Source: Marinobacter sp. NP-4(2019) | GTDB taxonomy: Bacteria > Pseudomonadota > Gammaproteobacteria > Pseudomonadales > Oleiphilaceae | Reading direction: 5' to 3' | Assembly: GCF_003994855.1 (NCBI RefSeq) | Contig: NZ_CP034142.1 | Coordinates: 1,240,001 to 1,304,000, forward strand | DNA: 64,000 nucleotides | Shown: in pieces, positions 16,596 to 26,030 of the stretch | Numbering within the stretch: position 1 is the first letter of the stretch | Layout of the letters: each line of letters opens with the position of its first letter | Position numbers and translations under genes: made by a program | The notes under the pieces: model-generated | Seen by the model: only the letters and a program-made list of their open reading frames with translations | What the model was told of the DNA's origin: nothing | Databases searched by the model: none

Positions 16596-19496
16596 TCAGC
16601 TCAGGGTGTTGGTGTTCCCGGAACCGGTGGCCCCCGCTTCTGATAGCTGGCGGAACTGCGCCTGCCAGTCGGTCTGGTTGCCCCATATCTGCAACCTCTC
16701 GATAGCGGCCAGCAACTGATCCTTATGATAGGCCATGTCTGATGATGAGCACTTGAGCGCGGTTTCGAACTGGTTTGCGGCCGCCCTCAATTCTGGCACG
16801 CCACAGTAGCGGGTTGCCCCGTGCAGCTTGTGGACGCAGTCCAGGAGCGAGTCGAGGTCGCCCGCTTGCCAGAAATTCTGAACCTTGTCCGCATCTGAAG
16901 ACAGCTGTTCCAGAAGCATACTGAACAACTCTTCGGCGAGATCCGCCTTGCCGGCCGCCAGTTGAATACTCTCCTCGACACTGACGCATTGTTGCTGAAG
17001 CTTGCGGGTTGATGGCCGCAGGGTCTTGCTTGTGTCTCTGATTTCCGGAACCCGGATATGATGGGGTTGCGGTGAGATGTCGCTGGTATAGCCGGTGTAT
17101 TCACGAATGGTTTCAACCAGCTGGCCGCTGCTGATCGGTTTGGCAAGATAACCGTCGAATCCCTGACGAGCCAGCCGATCCTGTTCGTCTGCAAGCGCGT
17201 GGGCCGTGAGTGCAATAATCGGGGTGCGGTGGCTCTTGTTGTCCATGGCACGCAATCGCGCTGTGGTCTCGACACCATCCATGCCCGGCATCTGCAGGTC
17301 CATAAAGACCAGATCAAAGGGATTGTTGCGAGCCTTGCTGATGGCCTCGAAGCCGCTGGAAGCGCTCTCCGCGGTTACCTGGCAGTCTTTCAGTAGGGTC
17401 ATGACCAGTTTCAGGTTGGCCTCGTTGTCGTCTACGGCCAGCACCCTTGGTACAGCTCCGGTCGGTTGCCACAAGGGAATGGCCTGCTGTTCCTGCAGTG
17501 GTTGTTGCCGGGTGTTGATACCATGAACCAGTAACAGCAGCTCGTCATACAGGGCGTCACGGCACACAGGTTTCGTAAGATGCCCGCTGGCCAGGCCGGA
17601 CAGGGGAGTGTCGTGTGTGTCGAGCGTAGGTGTCAGTAGCAGTGTGCGACAGTCACGTTCCAGTTCCAGGTTGCGTACAAGAGCACAGTACTGGCTGGAG
17701 TTCAGCAGGTGCCGGGTGATGCCGATAACAGCAAGCGCATAGCCGGCCTGGCTCCTTTGGGCTTCTTCCACCTGTTCCTGCATCGCTCCGGGGGAGGCGA
17801 CCACATCCACCGTCATGCCCCATTCCTTTAGCATGTGCTCTACCGCCAGGCCGGTGGTTTTCTGGTGTTCCAGATAGATGACGCGTTCTCCGCGGAGCGA
17901 ATCCCGGGGGGCGCCTGCGTCGCCAGAGGTGGACAGCTCCGAGGTCAGCGTGAACCAGAACGTGGACCCTTTGCCAAGCTCGCTTTGCAGCCCGATTTTG
18001 CCTCCCATTTCTTCCACCAGTCGCTTGGATATAGCAAGGCCGAGTCCCGTTCCGCCATACTGGCGAGCGGTCGAGGCATCGGCCTGGTTGAAGGCATTGA
18101 ACAGGGATTGCTGCTGGGCCCGGGAAAGGCCAACCCCGGAATCGGTGATGCTGATACGCAGGGTCACCTTGTTGTTTTCCTGATCCTCATCTTCAAGGCT
18201 GGCCCGGAGGACGACTTCACCGGTCTGCGTAAACTTGATGGCGTTGTTGACCAGGTTGGTAATCACCTGCTTGACCCGCAAGGGGTCGCCCATGATGTTA
18301 TCGGGCACATCGTTATAGACCAGCGGTACCAGGTCCAGATTTTTACCGTGGGCAGCGGGGGCCAACATCACCATGACATCTTCAACAATGTCCCTGAGCT
18401 GGAAAGGAACCCGGTCCAGGATCAGTTTGCCGGCCTCGATCTTCGAGAAATCCAGGATGTCATTGATGATGGTCAGCAGAATTTCGGAGGATTTCCGAAT
18501 GGTGCTGAGGTGGTCCCGTTGCTGACGGGGCAGTGGGCTCTTCATCAGCAACTCGGTAAAGCCGATGATGCCATTCAGGGGTGTGCGTATCTCGTGTGAC
18601 ATGTTGGCGAGAAATTCGGATTTGATCCGGCTTGCCTCCAGGGCCTCCTTGCGAGCGAGATCCAGCTCGATGTTCTGGATCTCGATGGTTTCCAGGGTTT
18701 CCCGCAGGTCCTCGGTGGCCTGATCAACGTTCTGTTGCATTTCCGCCTGCGCCTTGCTCAGCTCTTCCGCCATGGCGTTGAGACCGGACTCCAGTTGTTC
18801 GAATTCCGGGCCGGCAGCCGTGTGCACGCGGGTATCCAGTTTGCCTTCCTTGAGTTTGGCCACCGCTTCGTTCAGTTCGAAGATCGGATCGGTAAAGGCG
18901 CGGCTGAGGCGCATGGCAATGATGAGGCTGAGAATGACGCCGCCCAATACCAGTATCAATGAGATCAGCAGGGCCTTGTAGGTTTCCTTTTCCGTGCGGA
19001 TATGGGACATCTCAACCGCCGCCCAGCCAAGGGGCTCCTGTACGCCGCTGACAGGTTTGCCGGCACCCTGGTCCAGCATGCTCTCGATCATCAGATCCTG
19101 AAGGAATACGGGGGTGACAAACAGCGTGCTGTCATCGCGAAATATACGCCAGGGGCCTTCTGCCGTGAGTTCGTCCGGGGATATGGCGTCGGCGCTTCCG
19201 GGGCCGGTGTGCAGCAGTCGCTTTCGTTCACCATTGAAAAAAGTGATGGAGCGAACATCCTGTTCTTCCAGGAGGGCGTTGGAGAGGCTGTTCAGCAAAC
19301 TCCGGTTGGCGGTGAACAGACCGTACTCGGAACCCGCCGCCAGTTGTCGTGACAACGACTGGCCGCGATCCTGCAGCAGACTTTCAATATTGTTGACCCA
19401 GCTGTAGGTGAAGAACAGCCCAAGTACCAGGGTGGTCAGAAGGGTGGGGACCAGCGTCACCACCAGTACTTTTTTGCGAATGCCCCAACGCCGCAT
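16596..19496 (-). CDS. barA: Hybrid sensor histidine kinase BarA/GacS
   Basis: Inner-membrane kinase of the GacS/GacA (BarA/UvrY) system, which in relatives drives small RNAs that titrate CsrA/RsmA. Of 966 residues, two membrane helices (about 8-32 and 174-196) frame a periplasmic sensor. HAMP follows, then HisKA with His301 (NMSHEIRTPLNG), the ATPase domain (DSGVGLSRAQQ, GGTGLGLAI), a degenerate receiver-like stretch without the acceptor aspartate, a true receiver (FMDLQMPGMDG, Asp near residue 732) and a C-terminal phosphotransfer domain (VHKLHGATRYCG, His near 890). It is divergent from cysM, as gacS is near cysM in Pseudomonas. The partner response regulator is not in the window. Confidence 0.94.
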   Translation of the reverse strand: MRRWGIRKKVLVVTLVPTLLTTLVLGLFFTYSWVNNIESLLQDRGQSLSRQLAAGSEYGLFTANRSLLNSLSNALLEEQDVRSITFFNGERKRLLHTGPGSADAISPDELTAEGPWRIFRDDSTLFVTPVFLQDLMIESMLDQGAGKPVSGVQEPLGWAAVEMSHIRTEKETYKALLISLILVLGGVILSLIIAMRLSRAFTDPIFELNEAVAKLKEGKLDTRVHTAAGPEFEQLESGLNAMAEELSKAQAEMQQNVDQATEDLRETLETIEIQNIELDLARKEALEASRIKSEFLANMSHEIRTPLNGIIGFTELLMKSPLPRQQRDHLSTIRKSSEILLTIINDILDFSKIEAGKLILDRVPFQLRDIVEDVMVMLAPAAHGKNLDLVPLVYNDVPDNIMGDPLRVKQVITNLVNNAIKFTQTGEVVLRASLEDEDQENNKVTLRISITDSGVGLSRAQQQSLFNAFNQADASTARQYGGTGLGLAISKRLVEEMGGKIGLQSELGKGSTFWFTLTSELSTSGDAGAPRDSLRGERVIYLEHQKTTGLAVEHMLKEWGMTVDVVASPGAMQEQVEEAQRSQAGYALAVIGITRHLLNSSQYCALVRNLELERDCRTLLLTPTLDTHDTPLSGLASGHLTKPVCRDALYDELLLLVHGINTRQQPLQEQQAIPLWQPTGAVPRVLAVDDNEANLKLVMTLLKDCQVTAESASSGFEAISKARNNPFDLVFMDLQMPGMDGVETTARLRAMDNKSHRTPIIALTAHALADEQDRLARQGFDGYLAKPISSGQLVETIREYTGYTSDISPQPHHIRVPEIRDTSKTLRPSTRKLQQQCVSVEESIQLAAGKADLAEELFSMLLEQLSSDADKVQNFWQAGDLDSLLDCVHKLHGATRYCGVPELRAAANQFETALKCSSSDMAYHKDQLLAAIERLQIWGNQTDWQAQFRQLSEAGATGSGNTNTLS

Positions 19497-19757
19497 ATCG
19501 TGTTCCTGATGTTATCGTTACCAGCCAGATTCTCCGGCTTTACTTCCCTGTCAGAATAGATGATCCGGAAACCCGACGCTGAGTTGCCCGGCCGGTTTTG
19601 TCCCGGATATAGCTGCCGGTCATGGATATAGCGAGAAGCTGTATTGGGAGACGGCGGCTATAACGCGTATCATGCGAATCCGAAAGTGTACCACAGGCTA
19701 TTATCAGCTTGGTTATCTGACATGCCGGGAGAAGGCAGACTTGAGAAAGGTTCCCTT

Positions 19758-20651
19758 ATGAATTTCCCCACCATAGAAGATTATGTCGGGCATACACCGC
19801 TGGTGCGTTTGCAGCGCCTGCCGGGCGATACCAGTAATGTGATTCTCGCCAAGCTCGAAGGCAATAACCCGGCCGGCTCGGTCAAAGACCGTCCGGCCGT
19901 CAGCATGATCCAGGAAGCCGAGCGCCGGGGTGAGATCCGTCCGGGTGACACGTTGATCGAGGCCACCAGTGGCAACACCGGTATTGCCCTGGCCATGGCT
20001 GCGGCCATCAAGGGCTATCGCATGGTACTGATCATGCCGGAGAACATGAGCGAGGAGCGCCGGGCGTCCATGCGGGCCTATGGTGCGGAAATCGTCACGG
20101 TATCGAAGGAAGAGGGCATGGAAACCGCCCGGGACCTGGCCCTGCAAATGGAGGCGGAGGGTAAAGGCAAGGTACTCGACCAGTTCAGCAATACCGACAA
20201 CCCGCTGGCCCATTATCGCACCACCGGCCCCGAAATCTGGGAGCAGACCGGCGGACGGGTGACCCATTTTGTCAGCTCCATGGGAACCACCGGTACTATC
20301 ATGGGCGTATCCCGGTACCTGAAAGAGCGCAATCCCGATATCCGTATCATTGGCTTGCAGCCGAAGGAGGGGGCATCCATTCCCGGTATCCGTCGCTGGC
20401 CCGAGGCCTACCTGCCAAAAATCTACGAGGCCAGCCGGGTCGACCAGGTGCTGGATATTGGCCAGCAGGAAGCGGAAGACACCATGCGGGCCCTGGCCAG
20501 CGAGGAAGGTATTTTCTGCGGCGTTTCTTCCGGCGGATCCATTGCCGCGGCCCTGCAACTGTCAAAACAGGTTGAAAACGCCGTGATCGTGGCCATTATC
20601 TGTGACCGTGGTGACCGCTACCTGTCTACCGGCGTCTTTCCCGGCGCCTGA
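19758..20651 (+). CDS. cysM: Cysteine synthase B
   Basis: PLP enzyme that makes cysteine from O-acetylserine and sulfide or thiosulfate. The PLP lysine is Lys43 (NPAGSVKDRPAV); the substrate loop EATSGNTGIALAM and the phosphate-binding SSMGTTGTIMG are present. The start at 19758 is supported by GAGAAAGG 7 bp upstream and by homologues beginning just before the EDYVGHTPLVRL region; an upstream in-frame stretch back to 19644 is unlikely to be translated. 297 residues matches CysM and is shorter than CysK. Upstream, 261 bp separate it from the divergent barA. Confidence 0.96.
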   Translation: MNFPTIEDYVGHTPLVRLQRLPGDTSNVILAKLEGNNPAGSVKDRPAVSMIQEAERRGEIRPGDTLIEATSGNTGIALAMAAAIKGYRMVLIMPENMSEERRASMRAYGAEIVTVSKEEGMETARDLALQMEAEGKGKVLDQFSNTDNPLAHYRTTGPEIWEQTGGRVTHFVSSMGTTGTIMGVSRYLKERNPDIRIIGLQPKEGASIPGIRRWPEAYLPKIYEASRVDQVLDIGQQEAEDTMRALASEEGIFCGVSSGGSIAAALQLSKQVENAVIVAIICDRGDRYLSTGVFPGA

Positions 20652-20672
20652 ACCGCAGCAAGAGAATTCAGT

Positions 20673-22013
20673 ATGAGCAGAAGACGCAGGAAGGCGCTTC
20701 CCAAAGAGCCTGTCCGTTGTGTAATCGAAACCCTGAGTCACGATGGCCGGGGTATTGCCCGTCAGGACGGAAAGACTCAGTTCGTTGACGGGGCTTTGCC
20801 CGGTGAAACCGTGATGGCGAAAATGGTCGGGTCCCGCAGCAAGTTTGATGAACTGCGAACGCTCGAGGTGCTGGAGACCTCTCCCGCCCGGGTGACTCCA
20901 CCCTGTGAGTATGCGGACCTGTGTGGCGGCTGCAGTCTTCAGCACATGGGGGCTGATGCCCAGATTCAGTTCAAGGAGGATACTCTGCGGGAGCACTTTG
21001 CCCATTTCGGGGGCATTGAGCCGGAAGAGTGGGTGGCGCCGATGCTGTCACCGGCTACCCTCGGCTACCGCCGCAAAGCGCGCCTTGGCGTTCGGCATGT
21101 CCAGGCCCGGGATTCCGTACTGGTCGGTTTCCGGGAGAAGCGCAACAGCTTTCTGACGGACATTGACCGGTGCGCAGTGCTGGATCCGCGAATTGGCGAG
21201 CGTATTACGCCGCTGCGGGACATGCTTTACAAGCTGGATGCGTACAGCCGCATTGCCCAGGTGGAAGTCGCCTGTGGCGACGATGCCGCAGTGATGGTGT
21301 TCCGTAACATGGACGAGCTCAGTGATTCGGACCGGACAGCCCTGATTGCCTTTGGCCAGGTCCACGATTTGCATATTTACCTGCAGCCGAAAGGGCCGGA
21401 CACCGTTCACCGGATCTGGCCCGAGGGCGGCGAAGAGCGTCTGGGCTACCGTCTTGAAGAATTTGACCTGACCATGAAGTTTCATCCCATGGACTTTACC
21501 CAGGTCAATGCAGGTATCAATGGCACCATGGTACACAGGGCCGTGGAATGGCTGGATATTCAGCCGGAGGAGCGGGTGCTGGACCTGTTCTGTGGTCTTG
21601 GCAACTTTACCCTGCCGTTGGCACGCAAGGCCGGGCAGGTTGTGGGCGTTGAAGGTGATGACGCCATGGTGGTCCGTGGCCGGGAAAATGCGGAACTCAA
21701 TGGCCTGAACAATGTCACTTTCCACGGTGCCGATTTGCAGGCGGATTTCACATCCCAGCCGTGGGCAGGTGAGGGGTTCGACAAGATCCTGATCGATCCG
21801 CCGCGATCGGGTGCCCAGGAAGTGTGTGAATACCTGACAGCGTTTGGCGCAAAACGTATTGTCTACGTTTCCTGTAACCCCGCCACGCTGGCCAGGGATG
21901 CGGGCGTTATGGTGCGCAATGGCTATCGCCTGGTGAGGGCGGGTGTGATGGACATGTTCCCGCATACCACCCATGTGGAGTCCATTGCGCTGTTTGAGCG
22001 CGACGATCATTAA
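20673..22013 (+). CDS. rlmD: 23S rRNA (uracil-1939-C5)-methyltransferase RlmD
   Basis: Methylates U1939 of 23S rRNA using SAM, with a [4Fe-4S] cluster. The N-terminal TRAM domain (CVIETLSHDGRGIARQDGKT) is followed by the cluster cysteines (CEYADLCGGCSLQH), the SAM site (VLDLFCGLGNFTLPLA) and the catalytic region (IDPPRSGAQE ... VYVSCNPATLARD). 446 residues, as expected. It lies 21 bp after cysM and 58 bp before relA, the order also found in Pseudomonas. Confidence 0.96.
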   Translation: MSRRRRKALPKEPVRCVIETLSHDGRGIARQDGKTQFVDGALPGETVMAKMVGSRSKFDELRTLEVLETSPARVTPPCEYADLCGGCSLQHMGADAQIQFKEDTLREHFAHFGGIEPEEWVAPMLSPATLGYRRKARLGVRHVQARDSVLVGFREKRNSFLTDIDRCAVLDPRIGERITPLRDMLYKLDAYSRIAQVEVACGDDAAVMVFRNMDELSDSDRTALIAFGQVHDLHIYLQPKGPDTVHRIWPEGGEERLGYRLEEFDLTMKFHPMDFTQVNAGINGTMVHRAVEWLDIQPEERVLDLFCGLGNFTLPLARKAGQVVGVEGDDAMVVRGRENAELNGLNNVTFHGADLQADFTSQPWAGEGFDKILIDPPRSGAQEVCEYLTAFGAKRIVYVSCNPATLARDAGVMVRNGYRLVRAGVMDMFPHTTHVESIALFERDDH

Positions 22014-22071
22014 CAGATTAACCAGCCGGTCAGGGATGGCCGGATGAATAACCGGGAATAACAAAACCGAT

Positions 22072-24309
22072 ATGGTAAAAGTTCGCGAAGATTACGCAAT
22101 CACCGGCGATGGACAGGTGGATATCGGGCGCTGGGTGCGCCAGATCGAATCCCAGACCCGCCTGGAGAACGTGGATCAGTTTCGTCGCGCCTGCGAAAAG
22201 GCGGCCGAGATCGATCTACAGGCCTTCCGCGAAGACCGCCTGTGGGCCGAGGGCGCCAGCAGTTTCCGCACCGGCATCGAGATGGCACAGGTACTGGTGG
22301 AGCTGCATCTCGACCAGGCCAGCCTGGTCGCGGCGATACTTTACCGTGCGGTGCGTGAGGAACGGGTACCCCTGGAGGAAATCCGCAAGGAATTTGGCGA
22401 TGAAGTTGCCGGGCTGATCAATGGTGTTCAGCAGATGGCGGCTATTTCCTCGATCCATCATCCGCTTAAGGGCAATGTGCTGGGCCAGAGTGAAGGCCAG
22501 CTCGACAATGTCCGCAAGATGCTGGTGACCATGATTGACGACGTTCGCGTCGCGCTGATCAAGCTGGCGGAACGGACCTGTGCCATCCGGGCAGTCAAGA
22601 ACGCGCCCGAAGAAAAGCGTATGCGGGTCGCTCGCGAGGTGTTTGATATATACGCGCCGCTGGCCCATCGCCTGGGCATCGGGCACATCAAGTGGGAACT
22701 GGAAGATTTGTCTTTCCGGTACCTCCATGGCACCGCGTACAAGAAGATTGCCAAGCTTCTGGACGAGAAGCGTCTCGACCGGGAAAGTTATATCCGCCGG
22801 GTACTCGACACCCTGAAAACCGAGCTCAAGAATTTTGGCATCGAAGGCGAGCTGTCGGGGCGCGCCAAACACATCTACAGTATCTGGCGGAAGATGCGCC
22901 GCAAGGGCATCGATTTTTCCCAGGTCTACGATGTCCGGGCGGTGCGGGTACTGGTGCCTGAAGTGCGGGACTGCTACGCGGCGTTGGGTATCGTGCATAC
23001 GCTGTGGCGCCACATTCCCAACGAATTCGATGACTACATCGCCAATCCCAAGGAAAACGGCTACCAGTCCTTGCATACTGCCGTGATCGGCCCCGAGGGC
23101 AAGGTCATGGAAGTGCAGATCCGCACCCACAAGATGCACGAAGAGGCGGAGTTGGGTGTGTGTGCTCACTGGCTGTACAAGGGTACGGACACGGGTAACC
23201 GCTCCACTGGCTACGATGCCAAGATCAACTGGCTGCGTCAGGTTCTGGAGTGGCAGGAAGAGCTGGGTGACCTGTCAGGGCTTGCCGATCACCTCAAGAG
23301 TGACGTGGCGTCTGACCGGGTGTACGTCTTCACGCCCGAAGGGCATGTGGTGGACCTGCCCCAGGGCGCCACTCCGGTGGACTTTGCCTACCGGGTCCAT
23401 ACCGAGATCGGCCACGCCTGTCGTGGAGCCCGGGTCAACAGCCGGATTGTACCCCTGACCTATCCCCTGAAAACGGGGGACCAGGTGTTTATCCTGACCT
23501 CCAATAATCCCGCACCGAGTCGGGACTGGCTGAACCCGAGTCTGGGCTACATCCAGACATCCCGGGCCCGGGCGAAAGTGACGCACTGGTTTAAAGAGCA
23601 GGACCGGGACCGTAACATCGTCGATGGCCGAGCCATTCTCGAAGACGAATTCCGTCGCCTCTCCCTCTATGATGTGGATCTCGGGGACCTGGCCCGCAAG
23701 GTGAATTACCACGATGCCGAGGACATGTTCGCGGCGGTCGGCGCTGGTGACCTGCGTCCGACGCACGTAGCCAACGTTGCCCAACAGATGCTGGAGCCCA
23801 AGTCCCAACAACTGGACCTCAAGCTCAGCGGTCAGCGTCGCCGCCCTTATGACACCGAATCCGATATCCGGATCCTTGGCGTGGGCAAGCTCAAGACCCA
23901 GGTGGCAAAGTGCTGTAAGCCCTTGCCGGGGGATGACATTGGAGGCTACATAACGGTTGGGCGCGGTGTGACGGTGCACCGGCAGGACTGCATAACCTAC
24001 CTGAATCTGCGGGACATGGAGCCAAACCGGATTATCGAGGTGAGCTGGGGTGGCCAGCCCGCGGCGGTCTATCCGGTGGACATTGAAATCCAGGCTTATG
24101 ATCGTTCCGGGTTGTTGCGGGATATCACCCAGGTGTTGTCGTCCTCGAAGAGCGATGTGTTGTCCCTGAACACACTCAGCAACAAGGACGAGAACACGGC
24201 AACAATGAACGTGACGGTGGAGATTTCCAGTCTGGAACAGCTGGCGAAGCTGCTCGCCCAGATCCGTAATCTGCCCAATATTATTGATGTGAGGCGCAAG
24301 CGAGGATGA
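22072..24309 (+). CDS. relA: (p)ppGpp synthetase RelA
   Basis: Ribosome-linked stringent-response enzyme that makes (p)ppGpp on amino acid starvation. The N-terminal hydrolase-like domain lacks the HD pair: AAILYRAVREERVPLEE stands where SpoT has HDVIEDT, so it should be synthesis-only. The synthetase domain keeps the EFDDYIANPKENGYQSLHT segment with the acidic ExDD signature typical of RelA. TGS (DRVYVFTPEGHVVDLPQGATPVDFAY), a zinc-finger-like CCKPLPGDDI region and a C-terminal ACT domain follow. 745 residues. The stop overlaps the mazG start (ATGAG). Confidence 0.97.
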   Translation: MVKVREDYAITGDGQVDIGRWVRQIESQTRLENVDQFRRACEKAAEIDLQAFREDRLWAEGASSFRTGIEMAQVLVELHLDQASLVAAILYRAVREERVPLEEIRKEFGDEVAGLINGVQQMAAISSIHHPLKGNVLGQSEGQLDNVRKMLVTMIDDVRVALIKLAERTCAIRAVKNAPEEKRMRVAREVFDIYAPLAHRLGIGHIKWELEDLSFRYLHGTAYKKIAKLLDEKRLDRESYIRRVLDTLKTELKNFGIEGELSGRAKHIYSIWRKMRRKGIDFSQVYDVRAVRVLVPEVRDCYAALGIVHTLWRHIPNEFDDYIANPKENGYQSLHTAVIGPEGKVMEVQIRTHKMHEEAELGVCAHWLYKGTDTGNRSTGYDAKINWLRQVLEWQEELGDLSGLADHLKSDVASDRVYVFTPEGHVVDLPQGATPVDFAYRVHTEIGHACRGARVNSRIVPLTYPLKTGDQVFILTSNNPAPSRDWLNPSLGYIQTSRARAKVTHWFKEQDRDRNIVDGRAILEDEFRRLSLYDVDLGDLARKVNYHDAEDMFAAVGAGDLRPTHVANVAQQMLEPKSQQLDLKLSGQRRRPYDTESDIRILGVGKLKTQVAKCCKPLPGDDIGGYITVGRGVTVHRQDCITYLNLRDMEPNRIIEVSWGGQPAAVYPVDIEIQAYDRSGLLRDITQVLSSSKSDVLSLNTLSNKDENTATMNVTVEISSLEQLAKLLAQIRNLPNIIDVRRKRG

Positions 24310-25148
24310 GTTACTCCATTGAGGACCTGAAAACCCTTATGGCCCGGTTGCGGGATCCTGAAACCGGTTGCCCCTGGGATATCAAACAGACCTTTAAGAG
24401 TATTGTTCCTCACACCCTGGAAGAGGCCTACGAAGTGGCGGATGCCATTGAGCGGGCTGATTATCCCCATCTCGAAGACGAATTGGGGGACCTGTTGTTT
24501 CAGGTGATCTTCTATACCCAGATGGGGCGGGAGCAGGGGCACTTTGATTTTGACTCAGTGGTGGACAACCTGGTGCGCAAGCTGGTGCGCCGTCATCCCC
24601 ATGTTTTCCCGGAGGGGACCCTCGAAAGTCGGGTGGACCCCGACAATCGGCCCGGTGAGGCTGAGATCAAGGCGAGCTGGGAGCGAATCAAGGCTGAAGA
24701 GCGTGCCCTCAAGCCCAAGCCGGAAGCTAGAGACTCCAGTCGCCTGGACGGTATCGCCCGAACCCTGCCGGCGATGGCCCGTGCGGAGAAACTGCAGAAG
24801 CGGGCCGCCAACCATGGTTTCGACTGGCCGGATATCGAGCCGGTTTTCGACAAGCTTCATGAGGAAATTGATGAACTCAAAGAGGCATGGCACGACGCCG
24901 AAAGCGGTACGGGCACCCGTGATGCCGTCGAGGACGAGCTGGGGGATCTGCTGTTTGTCTGTGTCAACCTGGCACGGTTCATGAAGGTAAATCCTGAGCA
25001 GGCGTTGAACCGGACCAATCACAAGTTCGAGACACGTTTCCGTGCCATAGAGCAGCGCCTGGAAGACGAAGGCCGGAATCTGGACGATGAAACCCTTGAG
25101 GCCCTGGACGCCATCTGGCAGCAGGTCAAAGGTGTCGAGAAAGGCTGA
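24306..25148 (+). CDS. mazG: Nucleoside triphosphate pyrophosphohydrolase MazG
   Basis: Hydrolyses NTPs to NMP and pyrophosphate; linked in E. coli to lowering ppGpp and removing abnormal nucleotides. 280 residues with the two tandem MazG domains: the first with GCPWDIKQT ... EEAYEVADAI ... EDELGDLLFQVIF, the second with KLHEEIDELKEAWHD ... DELGDLLFVCVNLARF. The acidic metal-binding residues (EExxE and ExxD) are kept in both. It overlaps relA by 4 bp, so the two are co-translated. Confidence 0.96.
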   Translation: MSYSIEDLKTLMARLRDPETGCPWDIKQTFKSIVPHTLEEAYEVADAIERADYPHLEDELGDLLFQVIFYTQMGREQGHFDFDSVVDNLVRKLVRRHPHVFPEGTLESRVDPDNRPGEAEIKASWERIKAEERALKPKPEARDSSRLDGIARTLPAMARAEKLQKRAANHGFDWPDIEPVFDKLHEEIDELKEAWHDAESGTGTRDAVEDELGDLLFVCVNLARFMKVNPEQALNRTNHKFETRFRAIEQRLEDEGRNLDDETLEALDAIWQQVKGVEKG

Positions 25149-25181
25149 ATACCGGGGCTCCACAAGGGAGTTGGTAGGTAC

Positions 25182-25200
25182 AATCCGTTACCAATTAGTA
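25182..25200 (+). promoter_or_regulatory. Possible operator upstream of the first small regulator
   Basis: AATCCGTTACCAATTAGTA lies 97 bp before the gene at 25297. A similar string, AATCGTTATTAGTA (25974-25987), lies upstream of the paralogous gene on the other strand. An inverted repeat TTGGTA/TACCAA (25171-25176 and 25189-25194) overlaps it. A shared binding site is a guess from these resemblances. Confidence 0.25.
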
Positions 25201-25296
25201 GTCCCGGCAGTCGGTTCCTTCGTCTACACTTCCTGAAACGGATGCACTTTATCGGTGCGCCGTAGGCCGCAAAGAAGATGCAGGAGTGAAGGCACC

Positions 25297-25641
25297 ATGA
25301 AAATCAAAGATCTGGTCAATTACTGGGATAAGCATGCACGGGGTCGTCTGACCCGGGATGCCTATTTTATGGAGTTGTCTGACCAGCATCATAAGCGACT
25401 GGAAAAGCTCGCTGCGCTTTATCCGATGAAATCACCCCAGGATCTGATGCGCGATCTGATTTCCGCCTCCCTTGATGAGCTGGAGACCAGTTTCCCGTAC
25501 GTTCAGGGAACCAAGGTGGTGGCGTACGATGAGGACGGCTTCGAGATCTACGAGGACCAGGGCATGACCCCGCGCTTCGTCAGCCTGAGCCAGAAGCATA
25601 TCCAGCGCTTGAAAGCCCGTCAGCTGGAGTCGGTTGCCTGA
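25297..25641 (+). CDS. Small protein with ribbon-helix-helix-like core, paralogue of the facing gene
   Basis: A 114-residue protein of unknown function. ATG 25297 has AGGAG about 10 bp upstream; earlier in-frame codons back to 25255 are unlikely. Residues 1-70 align without gaps to the convergent gene at 25714-25947: both begin MK[IV]xDLxxxW and share Y, L, R, LAxLYP, S, D, IxAxLDxL at the same positions. The pattern of a short strand, helix (HHKRLEKLAALYP), turn and helix (LMRDLISASLDEL) resembles ribbon-helix-helix DNA-binding proteins. Residues 71-114 are an extra tail (VVAYDEDGFEIYEDQGMTPRF). Regulation of its own or its neighbour's gene is plausible but unproven. Confidence 0.7.
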   Translation: MKIKDLVNYWDKHARGRLTRDAYFMELSDQHHKRLEKLAALYPMKSPQDLMRDLISASLDELETSFPYVQGTKVVAYDEDGFEIYEDQGMTPRFVSLSQKHIQRLKARQLESVA

Positions 25642-25674
25642 TCAGGCAGCTATACTGAACTCTGGCTTCCCCGT

Positions 25675-25695
25675 CGGGGTGGTGGTGCCACCCCG
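25675..25695. terminator. Stem-loop between convergent small genes
   Basis: CGGGGTGG (25675-25682) pairs perfectly with CCACCCCG (25688-25695) over a 5-base loop. It lies in the 72 bp between the two tail-to-tail genes. There is no clear T-run on either side, so efficient intrinsic termination is uncertain. Confidence 0.45.
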
Positions 25696-25713
25696 AACGA
25701 ACGTCCTTCTGCG

Positions 25714-25947
25714 TTACTTTTCTTTCCCTTCGAGTTTATCCTTCAGCGGACTCTGCCTGACCAGATCATCCAGCGCGGCTCCGATCATGTCATTGAGTAT
25801 GTCGCTTTCCGACCGGTCCGGGTAAAGTTCGGCGAGGGCTGCGACCCGTGCGGCATCTTCCAGCGGCAGTCGCAGGTTGTAGTCGTGGGTCCGCTTGACG
25901 TTTTTCTTCTTGCTTTCCCAGTGCTTTGGCAGATCAGTAACTTTCAT
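25714..25947 (-). CDS. Small ribbon-helix-helix-like protein
   Basis: A 77-residue protein preceded by AAGGAG 7 bp before its ATG. After a basic segment (ESKKKNVKRTHD) comes YNLRLPLEDAARVAALAELYP, a turn DRSESD, and ILNDMIGAALDDL, the strand-helix-turn-helix order of Arc/MetJ-type ribbon-helix-helix DNA-binding proteins. It is an ungapped paralogue of the protein encoded at 25297-25641 but lacks its C-terminal tail. The upstream gap to ppc holds two direct repeats of ATCGTTA (25975-25981 and 25987-25993), a possible binding site. The fold is inferred from sequence; the target is unknown. Confidence 0.72.
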   Translation of the reverse strand: MKVTDLPKHWESKKKNVKRTHDYNLRLPLEDAARVAALAELYPDRSESDILNDMIGAALDDLVRQSPLKDKLEGKEK

Positions 25948-25973
25948 GAATTCTCCTTGCGACGACGGGCTTT

Positions 25974-25993
25974 AATCGTTATTAGTATCGTTA
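25974..25993. promoter_or_regulatory. Direct repeats ATCGTTA between the small regulator and ppc
   Basis: ATCGTTA occurs at 25975-25981 and 25987-25993, 12 bp apart, in the divergent gap between the minus-strand small regulator (start 25947) and ppc (start 26031). Ribbon-helix-helix dimers often bind such closely spaced repeats. Could equally be part of an AT-rich promoter; inference only. Confidence 0.3.
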
Positions 25994-26030
25994 GTTTACT
26001 TCGCCTCCGTCAATTTAAAAGGACCTCAAT

